Shown here piece by piece: positions 16,254 through 24,887 of a DNA stretch of 39,715 bases. The DNA is from an uncultured Clostridia bacterium (GTDB taxonomy: Bacteria > Bacillota > Clostridia > Oscillospirales > Ruminococcaceae): assembly GCA_947589035.1 (NCBI GenBank), contig CANPYZ010000026.1, positions 1 to 39,715 of the forward strand, read 5' to 3'. Each line of letters opens with the position of its first letter. The stretch's first letter is position 1. The notes under the pieces are model-generated. The model saw nothing but the letters and a program-made list of their open reading frames with translations, was not told the origin of the DNA and did no database searches. The position numbers and the translations under genes are program-made.

Positions 16254-16279
16254 AATGCCCGACAGGGAAGTCGGGCATT
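16254..16279 (-). promoter_or_regulatory. Hairpin between the glycyl-radical gene and pflA
   Basis: AATGCCCGAC / GTCGGGCATT is a perfect 10-bp stem with a six-base loop. No T-run follows on the minus strand, so it is more likely an mRNA-stabilising or attenuating structure than a full terminator. Confidence 0.65.
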
Positions 16280-16300
16280 GAATATGATTGAATATTTTTA

Positions 16301-16549
16301 TTAAATTTTGTCATGGAATGTTCTGGAAATGACATCATCTTGTTGTTCTTTGGTGAGTTTGATAAAATTCACCGCATAACCGGAAACACGAACGGTTAAT
16401 TGTGGATATTTTTCAGGGTGTTTCTGTGCGTCAAGAAGAGTTTCACGGGTAAATACATTCACATTAAGGTGGTGACCGCCTTTCTGCACGTAACCGTCAA
16501 GCAGTTCCACAAGGTTGTCAACACGTTGGTCATTCTGTAAATCTTTCAT
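16301..16549 (-). CDS. Separate glycyl-radical domain of pyruvate formate-lyase (GrcA-like)
   Basis: An 82-residue protein that corresponds to the C-terminal end of a normal PFL. It contains [20 protein letters not shown], then HPEKYPQL, then the radical motif RVSGYAV (54-60) with the radical-bearing G57, and ends [13 protein letters not shown]. In E. coli PFL the same block carries G734. GrcA/YfiD is a spare version of this domain, used there to repair oxygen-cut PFL; here the main PFL gene has no such domain of its own, so this small protein should be an obligatory subunit. It has its own strong ribosome site (TTTTAGGAGGCTAAACAAC). pflA follows. Confidence 0.9.
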   Translation of the reverse strand: MKDLQNDQRVDNLVELLDGYVQKGGHHLNVNVFTRETLLDAQKHPEKYPQLTVRVSGYAVNFIKLTKEQQDDVISRTFHDKI

Positions 16550-16575
16550 GTTGTTTAGCCTCCTAAAATTATGAT

Positions 16576-16788
16576 TTAATTTTCGAAATCAGGGTCTTCT
16601 TCATCGAAATTAGGAATAGCACAAGCACCTTTTTTCGGGTTGCATTCTGTGCTGTTGACCGTCTGAACGGTTGTTGTTTCGCCGATATTAAAATGAATAT
16701 GCTGACTGCCGGAAGAAGTTAATTTATCCAGTAAGGCAACGAGTTCATCGGCTTGTTGTTCGAGTTCGGAATTATTCGGATTCTTCAT
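16576..16788 (-). CDS. Small protein between PFL and its radical subunit, resembling a truncated radical domain
   Basis: A 70-residue acidic protein. The start ATG at 16788 is chosen because AGGAGGCTTTTA directly precedes it; an in-frame ATG at 16815 lacks a site. The start overlaps the end of the PFL gene by 17 bases. Residues 13-40 ([20 protein letters not shown] and on) line up with the opening of the neighbouring radical subunit ([20 protein letters not shown]): LV.LLD, then G, then H and N at matching places. After that it departs: no RVSGYAV, but a C-x5-C pair (ECNPKKGAC) and an acidic tail. It may be a decayed or repurposed copy, perhaps a cap for the vacant docking site. The function is my inference. 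Confidence 0.6.
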   Translation of the reverse strand: MKNPNNSELEQQADELVALLDKLTSSGSQHIHFNIGETTTVQTVNSTECNPKKGACAIPNFDEEDPDFEN

Positions 16789-18895
16789 TAAAAGCCTCCT
16801 GTGCAAGCTGGTCAAAATCTAAATCACCAGCAAAAATTTTTGTATTTTTGCCGAGAGCGTCCGGAACAATGGAAAAAGTATTTGAAATTCCGTCCTGTGC
16901 ATGACGGAAAGGAAGTTTTGCTACTGAACTCAAAGAAGCAACAGCTCCGTGAGTATCTCTGCCGTGCATAGGATTTGCGCCAGGAGCGAGGGGAACGCCT
17001 TGTTTTCTTCCGTCGGGAGTATTTCCGGTTTTTTTGCCGTAAACGACATTAGAAGTAATGGTTAAAATAGACATTGTCGGAACGCCGTCACGGTAAGTGT
17101 GGTGTTTTCTGATTTTGTCCATGAAAGTTCTGACAATATTCACAGCAATCTGGTCAACTCTGTCATCATCGTTTCCATATTTAGGGAAATCGCCTTCAAT
17201 TTCATAATCCACAACAACATTTTTTGTAATGCTGACAACATTTCCAGCTTTGTCCTTTACTTCAATATCTTTGCGAATGGGTTTAACTTTCGCATATTTA
17301 ATTGCGCTCAAAGAATCCGCAACAACGGATAAACCTGCAATACCTGTAGCGAAATAACGTTTCACGTCTCTGTCATGCAAAGCCATTTGCAAACGTTCAT
17401 AACTATATTTATCATGCATGAAATGAATGACATTCAGTGTATTGACATATAATTCCGCAAGCCATTCCATCATGTCATCATATTTTTGCATAACATCGTC
17501 ATAATCTAAAATATCCCCTTCAACGGGTCTGTATTTCGGACCAACCTGAATGCCGAGACGTTCATCAACACCGCCGTTAATGGCGTAAAGTAAGCATTTC
17601 GCAAGGTTTGCCCTTGCTCCGAAAAACTGCATTTCTTTTCCGACTCTCATAGAAGAAACACAGCAGGCAATAGCATAATCATCCCCGTGAATCACTCTCA
17701 TTAAGTCGTCATTTTCGTATTGAATGGAACTGGATTGAATGGACATTTTTGCGCAGAACCGTTTGAAATTCAATGGCAGACGAGTAGACCAGAGAACAGT
17801 CATATTCGGTTCAGGAGCAGTGCCGAGATTATTCAGTGTATTTAAATAGCGGAAAGAATTTTTCGTCACCATGTGTTGACCGTCAACGGAAACGCCGCCA
17901 ATAGATTCCGTGACCCAAGTCGGGTCGCCGGAAAATAAAGCATTATATTCCGGTGTTCTTGCAAATTTAATCAGGCGCAGTTTCATGATAAAATGGTCAA
18001 TCAGTTCTTGTGCTTCTGATTCTGTGATTAACCCCTTTTCAAGGTCACGCTGAAGATAAATATCTAAAAAAGAAGACGTTCTCCCAATAGACATTGCTGC
18101 GCCATTCTGTTCTTTCACGGCGGCAAGATAACCGAAATATAACCATTGAATGGCTTCCTGTGCATTTTTAGCAGGGCGTGAGAGGTCGAAACCGTAAATT
18201 TCGCCGAGTTTTTTCAAATCGTTAAGGGCGTTAATCTGTTCGGAAAGTTCTTCTCTGAGGCGAATATTTTTAGAAGTCATTCTAACAAAATGCGTTGCTT
18301 TCTGGTGTTCTTTATCTTCAATCAGCATATCCACGCCGTAAAGGGCAACACGGCGATAATCTCCAATAATTCTTCCTCTGCCGTATGCATCAGGCAAACC
18401 TGTTAAAATTGCCGCATGTCTGGCGAGTTTCATTTCGGGGGTGTACGCATCAAAAACGCCTTGATTATGTGTTTTTCTATATTTAGTAAAAATTTCCACA
18501 ACTTTAGGGTCAACTTCATAGCCGTAAGCCTTGCAAGCCTGTTGCGCCATACGAATACCGCCGAACGGCTGCAAAGAACGTTTGAATGGTTTATCTGTCT
18601 GAAAACCGACAATTTTTTCGAGATTTTTATTCAGATAGCCCGGACCATGTGAAGTAATTGTAGAAATAATACTGGTGTCCATATCTAATACACCGCCGGC
18701 TTCCCGTTCCTGACGGGATAAATCCATGACTTGTTCCCAAAGTTGTTTTGTTGCTTCTGTGGGGGGCTGGAGGAAACTTTCATCGCCGTCATAAGGGGTA
18801 ATATTTTTCTGAATGAAATCCCGTACATTAACGGAAGTATTACTCCATCTGCCAGGGGTAAAGCCTTCCCATTCAGGGGGAAAATTTTTGAACAT
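16772..18895 (-). CDS. pflB: Pyruvate formate-lyase catalytic subunit lacking the glycyl-radical domain
   Basis: A 707-residue protein; usual PFL is about 740-760. It converts pyruvate and CoA to formate and acetyl-CoA. The active-site pair C411-C412 is in [10 protein letters not shown], matching C418-C419 of E. coli. Alignable sequence runs to [13 protein letters not shown], then a short unique tail and a stop, exactly where the radical domain should follow. That domain is encoded by the gene at 16301-16549. The start at 18895 is set by AAAGGAAG nine bases upstream; ATGs at 18925 and 18904 are before or directly on that site. It heads an operon with the 70-residue gene, the radical subunit and pflA. 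Confidence 0.93.
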   Translation of the reverse strand: MFKNFPPEWEGFTPGRWSNTSVNVRDFIQKNITPYDGDESFLQPPTEATKQLWEQVMDLSRQEREAGGVLDMDTSIISTITSHGPGYLNKNLEKIVGFQTDKPFKRSLQPFGGIRMAQQACKAYGYEVDPKVVEIFTKYRKTHNQGVFDAYTPEMKLARHAAILTGLPDAYGRGRIIGDYRRVALYGVDMLIEDKEHQKATHFVRMTSKNIRLREELSEQINALNDLKKLGEIYGFDLSRPAKNAQEAIQWLYFGYLAAVKEQNGAAMSIGRTSSFLDIYLQRDLEKGLITESEAQELIDHFIMKLRLIKFARTPEYNALFSGDPTWVTESIGGVSVDGQHMVTKNSFRYLNTLNNLGTAPEPNMTVLWSTRLPLNFKRFCAKMSIQSSSIQYENDDLMRVIHGDDYAIACCVSSMRVGKEMQFFGARANLAKCLLYAINGGVDERLGIQVGPKYRPVEGDILDYDDVMQKYDDMMEWLAELYVNTLNVIHFMHDKYSYERLQMALHDRDVKRYFATGIAGLSVVADSLSAIKYAKVKPIRKDIEVKDKAGNVVSITKNVVVDYEIEGDFPKYGNDDDRVDQIAVNIVRTFMDKIRKHHTYRDGVPTMSILTITSNVVYGKKTGNTPDGRKQGVPLAPGANPMHGRDTHGAVASLSSVAKLPFRHAQDGISNTFSIVPDALGKNTKIFAGDLDFDQLAQEAFNEESE

Positions 18896-18947
18896 AACTG
18901 ACATCTTCCTTTCAGTGTGAATCATGCAATTTTACCTGTATAACTTA

Positions 18948-18976
18948 ATGATACTACATTTTCTGAACTTTGTCAA
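18948..18976 (-). promoter_or_regulatory. Promoter of the pyruvate formate-lyase locus
   Basis: Minus strand TTGACA (18976-18971), 17-base spacer, TATCAT (18953-18948). The leader is about 50 bases. Confidence 0.75.
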
Positions 18977-19227
18977 GTTTTAAGCAATCAAAGAAGAAAA
19001 AATTTCGGACATTTGTTCAAGAGAGACATAATTTGTTCTATTTTTAGCCAGATTTAAGAAAATATGCATGACAGGGGAAAAATTATCTGGTTAGCCTGAG
19101 ATAACTAAAAAACAGAAGATTTTTTTTGATTTTTTTGTCAGAGTTCTGCTAAATCAGGAATTTTCAGCATATAGTTTAAAAGACTTCTCGATTTTGTTCA
19201 GAGAAAACAGAAATGGGAGTGAAGAGT
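18977..19227. other. Intergenic stretch between pflB and spoIIID
   Basis: About 250 bases, strongly A+T-rich, divergent. No gene or hairpin terminator is visible. A clear sigma-A promoter for spoIIID is also absent, which would fit control by a sporulation sigma factor, but I cannot place a confident sigma-E site. Confidence 0.4.
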
Positions 19228-19506
19228 ATGTACACAAATGACAGAGCCGTCATGCTTGGAACGTATATTTTAGAGCATCAAGCAACAGTCAGAGCAGCGG
19301 CAAAGAAATATGGTATTTCCAAGAGTACAGTCCACAAAGATGTCAGCGAACGGCTGCCATACATACAGCCGGAACTTGCCCGACAGGTACACGCTGTACT
19401 GCTGAAAAATAAACAGGAACGTCATATTCGTGGCGGAATGGCAACGAAAAAGAAATATGCTGAACTTCGGCAGGCACGACATCAGGAAAATCAGGAATTT
19501 TCATAA
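19228..19506 (+). CDS. spoIIID: SpoIIID-type sporulation transcription regulator
   Basis: A 92-residue DNA-binding protein. The helix-turn-helix TVRAAAKKYGISKSTVHKDV is at about residues 20-40, followed by the family's conserved ERLPYIQPELA and the RHIRGGMATKKKY tail. These match SpoIIID, the mother-cell regulator that works with sigma-E in Firmicutes. The ATG at 19228 is chosen because GGGAGTGAAGAGT precedes it; an in-frame ATG at 19213 has no site. Presence suggests spore formation or a remnant of it. It is monocistronic, closed by a terminator. Confidence 0.9.
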   Translation: MYTNDRAVMLGTYILEHQATVRAAAKKYGISKSTVHKDVSERLPYIQPELARQVHAVLLKNKQERHIRGGMATKKKYAELRQARHQENQEFS

Positions 19507-19513
19507 ATTATTG

Positions 19514-19543
19514 AAAAAGGGTGTGGAGTTCCGCACCCTTTTT
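19514..19543 (+). terminator. Terminator after spoIIID
   Basis: AAAAAGGGTGTGGA / TTCCGCACCCTTTTT hairpin ending in a T-run. Confidence 0.9.
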
Positions 19544-19594
19544 GCAGGAATTAAGGCGAAAATGTATCTTGTGGTAATTTTTTTGCATTAACGC

Positions 19595-19623
19595 TTGAAA
19601 AGTCGGAAAGATTGTAGTATAAT
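19595..19623 (+). promoter_or_regulatory. recQ promoter
   Basis: TTGAAA (19595-19600), 17-base spacer, TATAAT (19618-19623). Confidence 0.85.
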
Positions 19624-19651
19624 AAGAGTGTCAGAAAAAAGGAGGTTTTAC

Positions 19652-21499
19652 ATGAGTATATCAGAAAAAATGCATGAAGCGGAACAACAGTTGAAACAAA
19701 TTTTCGGTTATGCGCAATTCCGGAAAGGGCAAAGGGAAATTATTTCACATATTTTGCAGAAAGAAGATGTTTTCGGTATTATGCCGACGGGCGCAGGGAA
19801 ATCTATTTGCTATCAGATACCGGCAATAATGTTTTCTGGAATGACAATAGTTATTTCGCCGTTAATTTCTTTAATGCAGGATCAATTGAACGCATTGCAG
19901 GCGAACGGCATTCCGGCAGTATGCTTGAATAGTATGTTAGATGAAGAACATTATCAGGAAGCCTGCCGGAAAATTTACAGACAAGAAATCAAATTGCTTT
20001 ATGTTACTCCGGAACGGTTAGAAACGGCGCATTTCCGGAGAATGATGGCGGAAATTTCCGTTTCTATGGTGACAATAGATGAAGCGCATTGTGTGTCACA
20101 ATGGGGGCATAATTTCCGGCAAAGTTACCGGAATATTCTGCCGTTTGTGGAACAGTTACCGGAACGCCCGGTAATCAGTGCATTCACGGCAACGGCAACG
20201 GAAGAAGTAGCGGAAGATGTGAAAAATTTACTGGGTTTACGTCAGCCATTTTGCCTGACGACGGGATTTAATCGGGAAAATTTATATTTCGCCGTACAGC
20301 AGCCGAGGGATAAAATGCAGGCATTATTGCAATTTCTGCAAAAGAACCGTAATCAATCGGGAATTGTTTATTGTCTTTCGAGAAAATTAGTTGAACAAGT
20401 AACGGAAAATCTTCAGCGTGCAGGATTTCGGGCAGTAAGGTATCATGCAGGCTTATCCGACAAGGAACGGAAAGAAAATCAGAATGCATTTTTATATGAT
20501 GAAGTGCAGATTATTGTTGCTACGAATGCTTTTGGCATGGGAATTGATAAATCTGATGTGAAATTTGTGATACATTATAATATGCCGAAAAATTTAGAAA
20601 ATTATTATCAGGAGGCAGGGCGTGCAGGAAGGGACGGCAGTCCGGCGGAATGTGTCATTTTCTATGCGGCATCAGATTTGCGGCTTAATCGGTTTTTAAT
20701 TGAAAATGCTAATGAAAATGCAGAAATTGATGAAGAAGTCAGAAAGAAAATTCAACAAAAAGATAAGGAAAAATTATTTATCATTCAGAAATATTGTCAG
20801 GTTCAGGGGTGCTTAAGAAAAAATCTTTTGCAGTATTTCGGGGAAAAAACGGTTGAATATTGCGGAAATTGCAGTTATTGTCGGACAAACTGCTGGCAGA
20901 AGGAAATTACCATTGACGCACAGAAAATTATTTCCTGTGTTTATCGTTTACAAAGAATGAATTTACATTTTCCGCAGAAAAAACTAATTGAAATTCTTCA
21001 GGGAAGTGAACGGGAAGAATATCAGCATTTGCAGCTTCCGGAAAAACTTTCGACATACGGCATCATGAAAGAAACTTCCGAAACAGACTGCCGGAAAATT
21101 ATTGCTTATCTGGTGCAGACGGAATTATTATCCGAAAAAGAAAAAATTTTGTCAATCAATCAGAAATCTGTAGCGTTTCTGAAAGAAAAACAAAAATTAT
21201 TCATGCCGGAAATTGCTGTGCATTCCGCACCAGTAACCAGAAAGAAATCAGAAATTAAAGAAGAAAAATTATTTTTGCTTTTGGCGCAGTGCCGGAAAAC
21301 AATTGCAGAAAAAGAACATCTTCCGGCATATATTATTTTTACGGATATGACATTAAGGGACATGTGCCGGAAAAAGCCTGTTTCGGACATGGCGTTTCTG
21401 AGTGTTTCAGGCGTGGGGCGTGTCAAACTGGAAAAATACGGCGATGCATTTATGAAAATTATCCGAAATTATAATTATCAGCAACAAAATGAAAATTAA
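19652..21499 (+). CDS. recQ: ATP-dependent DNA helicase RecQ
   Basis: A 615-residue 3'-5' helicase for recombinational repair. Motif I is MPTGAGKSICYQIP near residue 45, the DEAH box is at about residue 142 in IDEAHCVSQWGHNFR (the family norm has WGHDFRPSY, here WGHNFRQSY), and motif VI is QEAGRAGRDGSP. The RecQ zinc site is visible as C-x-K followed by CGNCSYC, then a winged helix. An HRDC domain is at the end (VSGVGRVKLEKYGDAF). The start at 19652 follows AAAAAAGGAGGTTTTAC; an upstream in-frame ATG lies over the promoter. A zinc-ribbon membrane protein gene follows 23 bases later. Confidence 0.96.
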   Translation: MSISEKMHEAEQQLKQIFGYAQFRKGQREIISHILQKEDVFGIMPTGAGKSICYQIPAIMFSGMTIVISPLISLMQDQLNALQANGIPAVCLNSMLDEEHYQEACRKIYRQEIKLLYVTPERLETAHFRRMMAEISVSMVTIDEAHCVSQWGHNFRQSYRNILPFVEQLPERPVISAFTATATEEVAEDVKNLLGLRQPFCLTTGFNRENLYFAVQQPRDKMQALLQFLQKNRNQSGIVYCLSRKLVEQVTENLQRAGFRAVRYHAGLSDKERKENQNAFLYDEVQIIVATNAFGMGIDKSDVKFVIHYNMPKNLENYYQEAGRAGRDGSPAECVIFYAASDLRLNRFLIENANENAEIDEEVRKKIQQKDKEKLFIIQKYCQVQGCLRKNLLQYFGEKTVEYCGNCSYCRTNCWQKEITIDAQKIISCVYRLQRMNLHFPQKKLIEILQGSEREEYQHLQLPEKLSTYGIMKETSETDCRKIIAYLVQTELLSEKEKILSINQKSVAFLKEKQKLFMPEIAVHSAPVTRKKSEIKEEKLFLLLAQCRKTIAEKEHLPAYIIFTDMTLRDMCRKKPVSDMAFLSVSGVGRVKLEKYGDAFMKIIRNYNYQQQNEN

Positions 21500-21522
21500 C
21501 TACTCAGGACAGGTGAGAAATC

Positions 21523-22596
21523 ATGAATTATACAGAAACAGACCAGAAACAGAAAACATTCTGGAGTATGAAAAAATACATATTACTAATGATTTTGTGT
21601 GTCATTTGTGTATTTTTTTTAGCGAGCGGTTTATTAATGAGTCTGACGTTAAGACATTATGTGAAAACAGCAGCAATACCGGAAGCAGTGGAAACAATTG
21701 TGCTGAAAAATGTCAAAGTATACGGAAAAGACGGTACACGGAAAACATTAGCAGAATATATTCTTGATGAATATATACAAGATAATCGGGTAAGCGTGGA
21801 CGAAGTGCAGGAAGTGTTAAATCAGGGAACATTTACAGATTTTATTGTTAAACTGACAGAACGATATAATCAGTATCTTGCCGACGGCGGAGAATTTCCG
21901 GAAATTGATGCACAGGAATTTATTGATTTACTGGAAGAAAACGCCGACTTGATTTATGAAAAAACAGGATTGCATTTTCTCGCACCAGACAAAGAAAAAT
22001 TAAAAAATAATTTAAATCAGCCGTTAAAATTATTAAATACAGTGTTAGCGCACACAATGTATAAAGGCGTGAAAGGGTTTTGCTTACGGACGGCGGTTTC
22101 TTTCTGGATACAGCCTGTATTGATTATTTTATTAACAGGGGCTTTTGTCTGGATGTTAATGATACAAATCAAAGGAAGAAAACGAATCGGAACGACGTTT
22201 AAAATTTTCGGCATTACCGCAGGCATTCCAAGCATAATTATTTTCTTAACGGGTTTATTATTATCTTTCGTGGTGTATTTGCTGCATTTGCCAACGGAAT
22301 TAGGCACGGCGTTAAGAGGGAAAACAATTCTATTTTCAGGATTTGGCTTATTGATTTGCATAGCGTTAGTTGCTTTAGGTACGCTATGGAATAGAATTGC
22401 TAAAAAATTCCCCCGAAAAGAACTTGAAAAAACGCCCATACCGGAAGAACAATTTCCGGAAAATACTGAACCGGAACCGGAAGAAATTCAGCGGCAGTTT
22501 TGCCGGTATTGCGGAAAAAAATTAGTCAATCCGAATGCACGTTTTTGTTATCATTGCGGAAAAACACAAACCGAAAAAAATAAGCAGAGTGTCTGA
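21523..22596 (+). CDS. Membrane protein with C-terminal zinc ribbon
   Basis: A 357-residue protein. One membrane segment at about 17-40 leads to an extracytoplasmic region of some 140 residues, followed by three more segments (about 187-300) and a cytoplasmic tail. The tail carries two CxxC pairs, CRYCGKKL and CYHCGK, making a zinc_ribbon_2 module. Similar double-CxxC tails occur on many Firmicutes membrane proteins of unknown role. I do not recognise the specific family. AGGTGAGAAATC is the ribosome site, and it lies 23 bases after recQ without a terminator, so they are likely co-transcribed. The stop codon is inside the loop of the terminator. Confidence 0.75.
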   Translation: MNYTETDQKQKTFWSMKKYILLMILCVICVFFLASGLLMSLTLRHYVKTAAIPEAVETIVLKNVKVYGKDGTRKTLAEYILDEYIQDNRVSVDEVQEVLNQGTFTDFIVKLTERYNQYLADGGEFPEIDAQEFIDLLEENADLIYEKTGLHFLAPDKEKLKNNLNQPLKLLNTVLAHTMYKGVKGFCLRTAVSFWIQPVLIILLTGAFVWMLMIQIKGRKRIGTTFKIFGITAGIPSIIIFLTGLLLSFVVYLLHLPTELGTALRGKTILFSGFGLLICIALVALGTLWNRIAKKFPRKELEKTPIPEEQFPENTEPEPEEIQRQFCRYCGKKLVNPNARFCYHCGKTQTEKNKQSV

Positions 22597-22613
22597 AAAG
22601 GCACTCTGCTTTT
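22582..22613 (+). terminator. Terminator overlapping the zinc-ribbon gene end
   Basis: AAGCAGAGTG(T) / GCACTCTGCTTTT hairpin; the TGA stop lies in its loop. Confidence 0.85.
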
Positions 22614-22640
22614 AGGTGATATTATGATGGTAGAAAAATT

Positions 22641-22811
22641 TTACTGAGCCTGAGGAGCTTCAACAGGACAAGCGGCAGCACAAGCACCGCAATCAAGACA
22701 AGCTTCAGCGTTGATTTCGTATTTAGCATCGCCGGCAGAAATTGCATTTACAGGACATTCTTCAGCGCAAGCTCCGCAGCTGATGCAAGCATCGGTAATC
22801 TGATATGCCAT
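22641..22811 (-). CDS. 2[4Fe-4S] ferredoxin
   Basis: A 56-residue clostridial-type ferredoxin, an electron carrier in the cytoplasm. Two CxxCxxCxxxCP motifs hold the clusters: C9, C12, C15, C19 and C38, C41, C44, C48. The sequence between them (VNAISAGDAKYEI) is the usual spacer. AAGGAGGTGTCCGAACT precedes the ATG. It has its own promoter and no partner gene, as is common for the general ferredoxin of anaerobes that use pyruvate:ferredoxin oxidoreductase or hydrogenase. Confidence 0.96.
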   Translation of the reverse strand: MAYQITDACISCGACAEECPVNAISAGDAKYEINAEACLDCGACAAACPVEAPQAQ

Positions 22812-22861
22812 AGTTCGGACACCTCCTTGACGAAAATCAGAAAATTCATTCTGTTACTTCT

Positions 22862-22890
22862 ATTTTAACATACTTTGAAAAAAAAAGCAA
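22862..22890 (-). promoter_or_regulatory. Ferredoxin promoter
   Basis: Minus strand TTGCTT (22890-22885), 17-base T-rich spacer, TAAAAT (22867-22862). Confidence 0.75.
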
Positions 22891-22971
22891 GGGGTTTTGA
22901 AAAGAAATTTTAAAATTTTTTGCACATTTTGCCGTGTTGAAACGTTATGTAAATAGAAAGGAGTCATGCTG

Positions 22972-23397
22972 ATGAAAATAGAAACGGAATATATACAAAT
23001 TTTTCACTATTGTCTGTATTTTCTACATCATAAAGAAGATGCGGAAGACGTGACGCAGGAAACATTTCTGCATTATTTTCAGCATCCGGAATATCAGAAA
23101 TATGAAAAACAATATTTGTATAAAATCGCTAAAAATCTCTGCATAGACAAATTAAGGAAAATTTCACCGGAAAGTTTACCAGAAAATTTATCAGAAAAGG
23201 GTTTAGAAATTCCGGAACGAGTAGCATTAAAAATGGCAATGGAAACATTGCCGGAAGACGACAGGGAAATTATTCTTCTTCGCTATGTGAATGGGGAAAA
23301 AATTTCCCTGATTGCGGAAATGTTCGGCGTGTCAAGATTTGTCATGAGCAGGCGAATCCGGAAAATTACGCAAATACTGAAAGGAGCATTGCAATGA
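22972..23397 (+). CDS. ECF-type sigma-70 family RNA polymerase sigma factor
   Basis: A 141-residue sigma factor with region 2 (DAEDVTQETFLHYF and the following KYLYKIAKNLCID segment) and region 4 (LPEDDREIILLRYVNGEKISLIAEMFG with a helix-turn-helix). No regions 1 or 3 are present. The ATG at 22972 is chosen because GAAAGGAG is eight bases upstream; the ATG at 22966 is only two bases from it. The stop overlaps the next gene's start by four bases (ATGA), the usual arrangement for a sigma and its anti-sigma partner. Target promoters are unknown. Confidence 0.9.
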   Translation: MKIETEYIQIFHYCLYFLHHKEDAEDVTQETFLHYFQHPEYQKYEKQYLYKIAKNLCIDKLRKISPESLPENLSEKGLEIPERVALKMAMETLPEDDREIILLRYVNGEKISLIAEMFGVSRFVMSRRIRKITQILKGALQ

Positions 23398-24236
23398 ACA
23401 GAAAATTAACACATTTGCTGAAAGAAATTTACGCTTCCGAACAACCGGAACACATACCGGAATGGCTGACAGAAAAACAGAAAGAAAAAAACAGGAAGAA
23501 AATTTATTTTTCTGCGCCCGTGACGGCAGTATTTTTGTTAATATTAGTAGTAGGAAGTGGCTACATGCATTTAGATGAAGTGGAAATTCAACCAGCAGAA
23601 CAGAAAAATATAAACATTCCGGAAGCCGAAACAGAAACATTTGTTTCTACGGAACAGAACATTTTAGAAACGGACTTGCAAACAGAAACTTTTCCGGAGA
23701 CACTGCCAAAAGCGATAGAATGCACCGGAATCAATATTTCAAAAATGGACGAACGGCAAAATGCCTATTTTGCGTTAGAATATGAAATTTATCAAATAAT
23801 AGGAACAGAAAACGCTGCTGAACAATGTGACAAAATTCGCCAAAAAGCAGCAGAAGAATTAAACGCATTAGCAGAAGAAAGCCGGAACAGCATTTATTAT
23901 GAACAATATGAAAACATTGAAAAAGAATTATTTGAAAATCATTATGGCTATCCGGAAGGTGTTTATGTCAATCCGGTTGCGCAATGGTCATTAATGCAAG
24001 TCGCCTATGAATCATTTTTGGAAGATTTGCTTGATGAACTGGAAAAAATTCTTTCTCCGGACGAAATACAGCAATTACAGGCTTCACATGAAAAATTCTG
24101 TCAAAATTTAGAAATGCTTTCTTTTAAAGAAAATGAAGAAGAAAATAATGAAGTAATGGAAGTTTTCCCGTGGGTATTGACAGAACAATTTGTAGAATAT
24201 AGGGTACTTTTGCTGATGCAGTATTTTGAAAAGTAA
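23394..24236 (+). CDS. Single-pass membrane protein, probable anti-sigma factor
   Basis: A 280-residue protein. Residues 1-35 are cytoplasmic and charged, residues 38-57 form a membrane segment, and about 220 residues, mostly acidic and helical, are outside. The arrangement and the four-base overlap with the sigma gene suggest that it holds the sigma factor at the membrane and senses an outside signal. No zinc-binding HxxxCxxC motif of the ZAS type is visible, so it would belong to another anti-sigma class. The call rests mainly on gene order. Confidence 0.6.
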   Translation: MNRKLTHLLKEIYASEQPEHIPEWLTEKQKEKNRKKIYFSAPVTAVFLLILVVGSGYMHLDEVEIQPAEQKNINIPEAETETFVSTEQNILETDLQTETFPETLPKAIECTGINISKMDERQNAYFALEYEIYQIIGTENAAEQCDKIRQKAAEELNALAEESRNSIYYEQYENIEKELFENHYGYPEGVYVNPVAQWSLMQVAYESFLEDLLDELEKILSPDEIQQLQASHEKFCQNLEMLSFKENEEENNEVMEVFPWVLTEQFVEYRVLLLMQYFEK

Positions 24237-24256
24237 TTTTCAATTTTCGAAAAAGC

Positions 24257-24285
24257 TTGCAATTTTTCTAAGAATATGCTATAAT
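24257..24285 (+). promoter_or_regulatory. kptA promoter
   Basis: TTGCAA (24257-24262), 17-base spacer, TGC-TATAAT (box 24280-24285). Confidence 0.8.
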
Positions 24286-24314
24286 AGAAAAAATTCAAAA
24301 AAGGCGTGATAAAC

Positions 24315-24872
24315 ATGAACAAAAACAAAAATACAGATGAGTTCACCCGAATTGGAAAATTTTTAAGTTTAGTACTTCGGCACAGTCCGAAAACAATTGG
24401 CATTACCATTGACCCGAAAGGCGGCTGGACAGACGTTGAATTGTTAATAGAAAAAATCAATCAACAGGGAAAATTTCATCTGGACCAGAAAATTTTAGAA
24501 GAAATTGTTGAAACAAACGGAAAACAGCGATATAGTTTCAATGCAGACGGAACGAAAATTCGTGCGAATCAGGGGCATTCCATTCCCATTGATTTAGAAC
24601 TGGAAAAACAGACACCGCCGGAAATTTTATATCACGGCACAGCGGAAAGGTTTTTATCATCTATTCGGGAAAAAGGTTTATTGCCAATGTCAAGGCAATA
24701 TGTGCATCTTTCAGGAGATGAAGAAACGGCGTTGAAAGTGGGGAAACGTCACGGAAAACCGTTTATTTTGAAAGTTCATGCAGGGGAAATGCAGCGGGAG
24801 GGATATTTATTTTACTTATCGGAAAATCATGTATGGCTGACGAAACATGTACCGCCGCAATTTTTAGCATGA
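24315..24872 (+). CDS. kptA: RNA 2'-phosphotransferase (KptA/Tpt1 family)
   Basis: A 185-residue enzyme that moves an internal RNA 2'-phosphate to NAD+, giving ADP-ribose 1'',2''-cyclic phosphate. Family motifs are LSLVLRHSPKTIGI near residue 18 (the catalytic R-H pair), GGWTDVELLI, RYSFNADGTKIRANQGHS and YHGTAERFLSSIREKGL, then the histidine-rich VHLS segment. In yeast it finishes tRNA splicing; bacteria have no such introns, so the natural substrate is unknown. The ATG at 24315 follows AAGGCGTG; a GTG nine bases upstream is less likely. Confidence 0.93.
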   Translation: MNKNKNTDEFTRIGKFLSLVLRHSPKTIGITIDPKGGWTDVELLIEKINQQGKFHLDQKILEEIVETNGKQRYSFNADGTKIRANQGHSIPIDLELEKQTPPEILYHGTAERFLSSIREKGLLPMSRQYVHLSGDEETALKVGKRHGKPFILKVHAGEMQREGYLFYLSENHVWLTKHVPPQFLA

Positions 24873-24887
24873 GAATGAAAATTTTCA

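Noticed and set aside
16254..16279. Stem-loop between the radical gene and pflA as a full terminator
   Set aside because: No T-run on the transcribed strand, and pflA depends on the same transcript because no promoter is seen before it.
16301..16795. Frameshifted single PFL gene instead of three genes
   Set aside because: Two AGGAGG sites, a 70-codon frame with its own start, and clean stop codons at a domain border are not what a sequencing slip would give.
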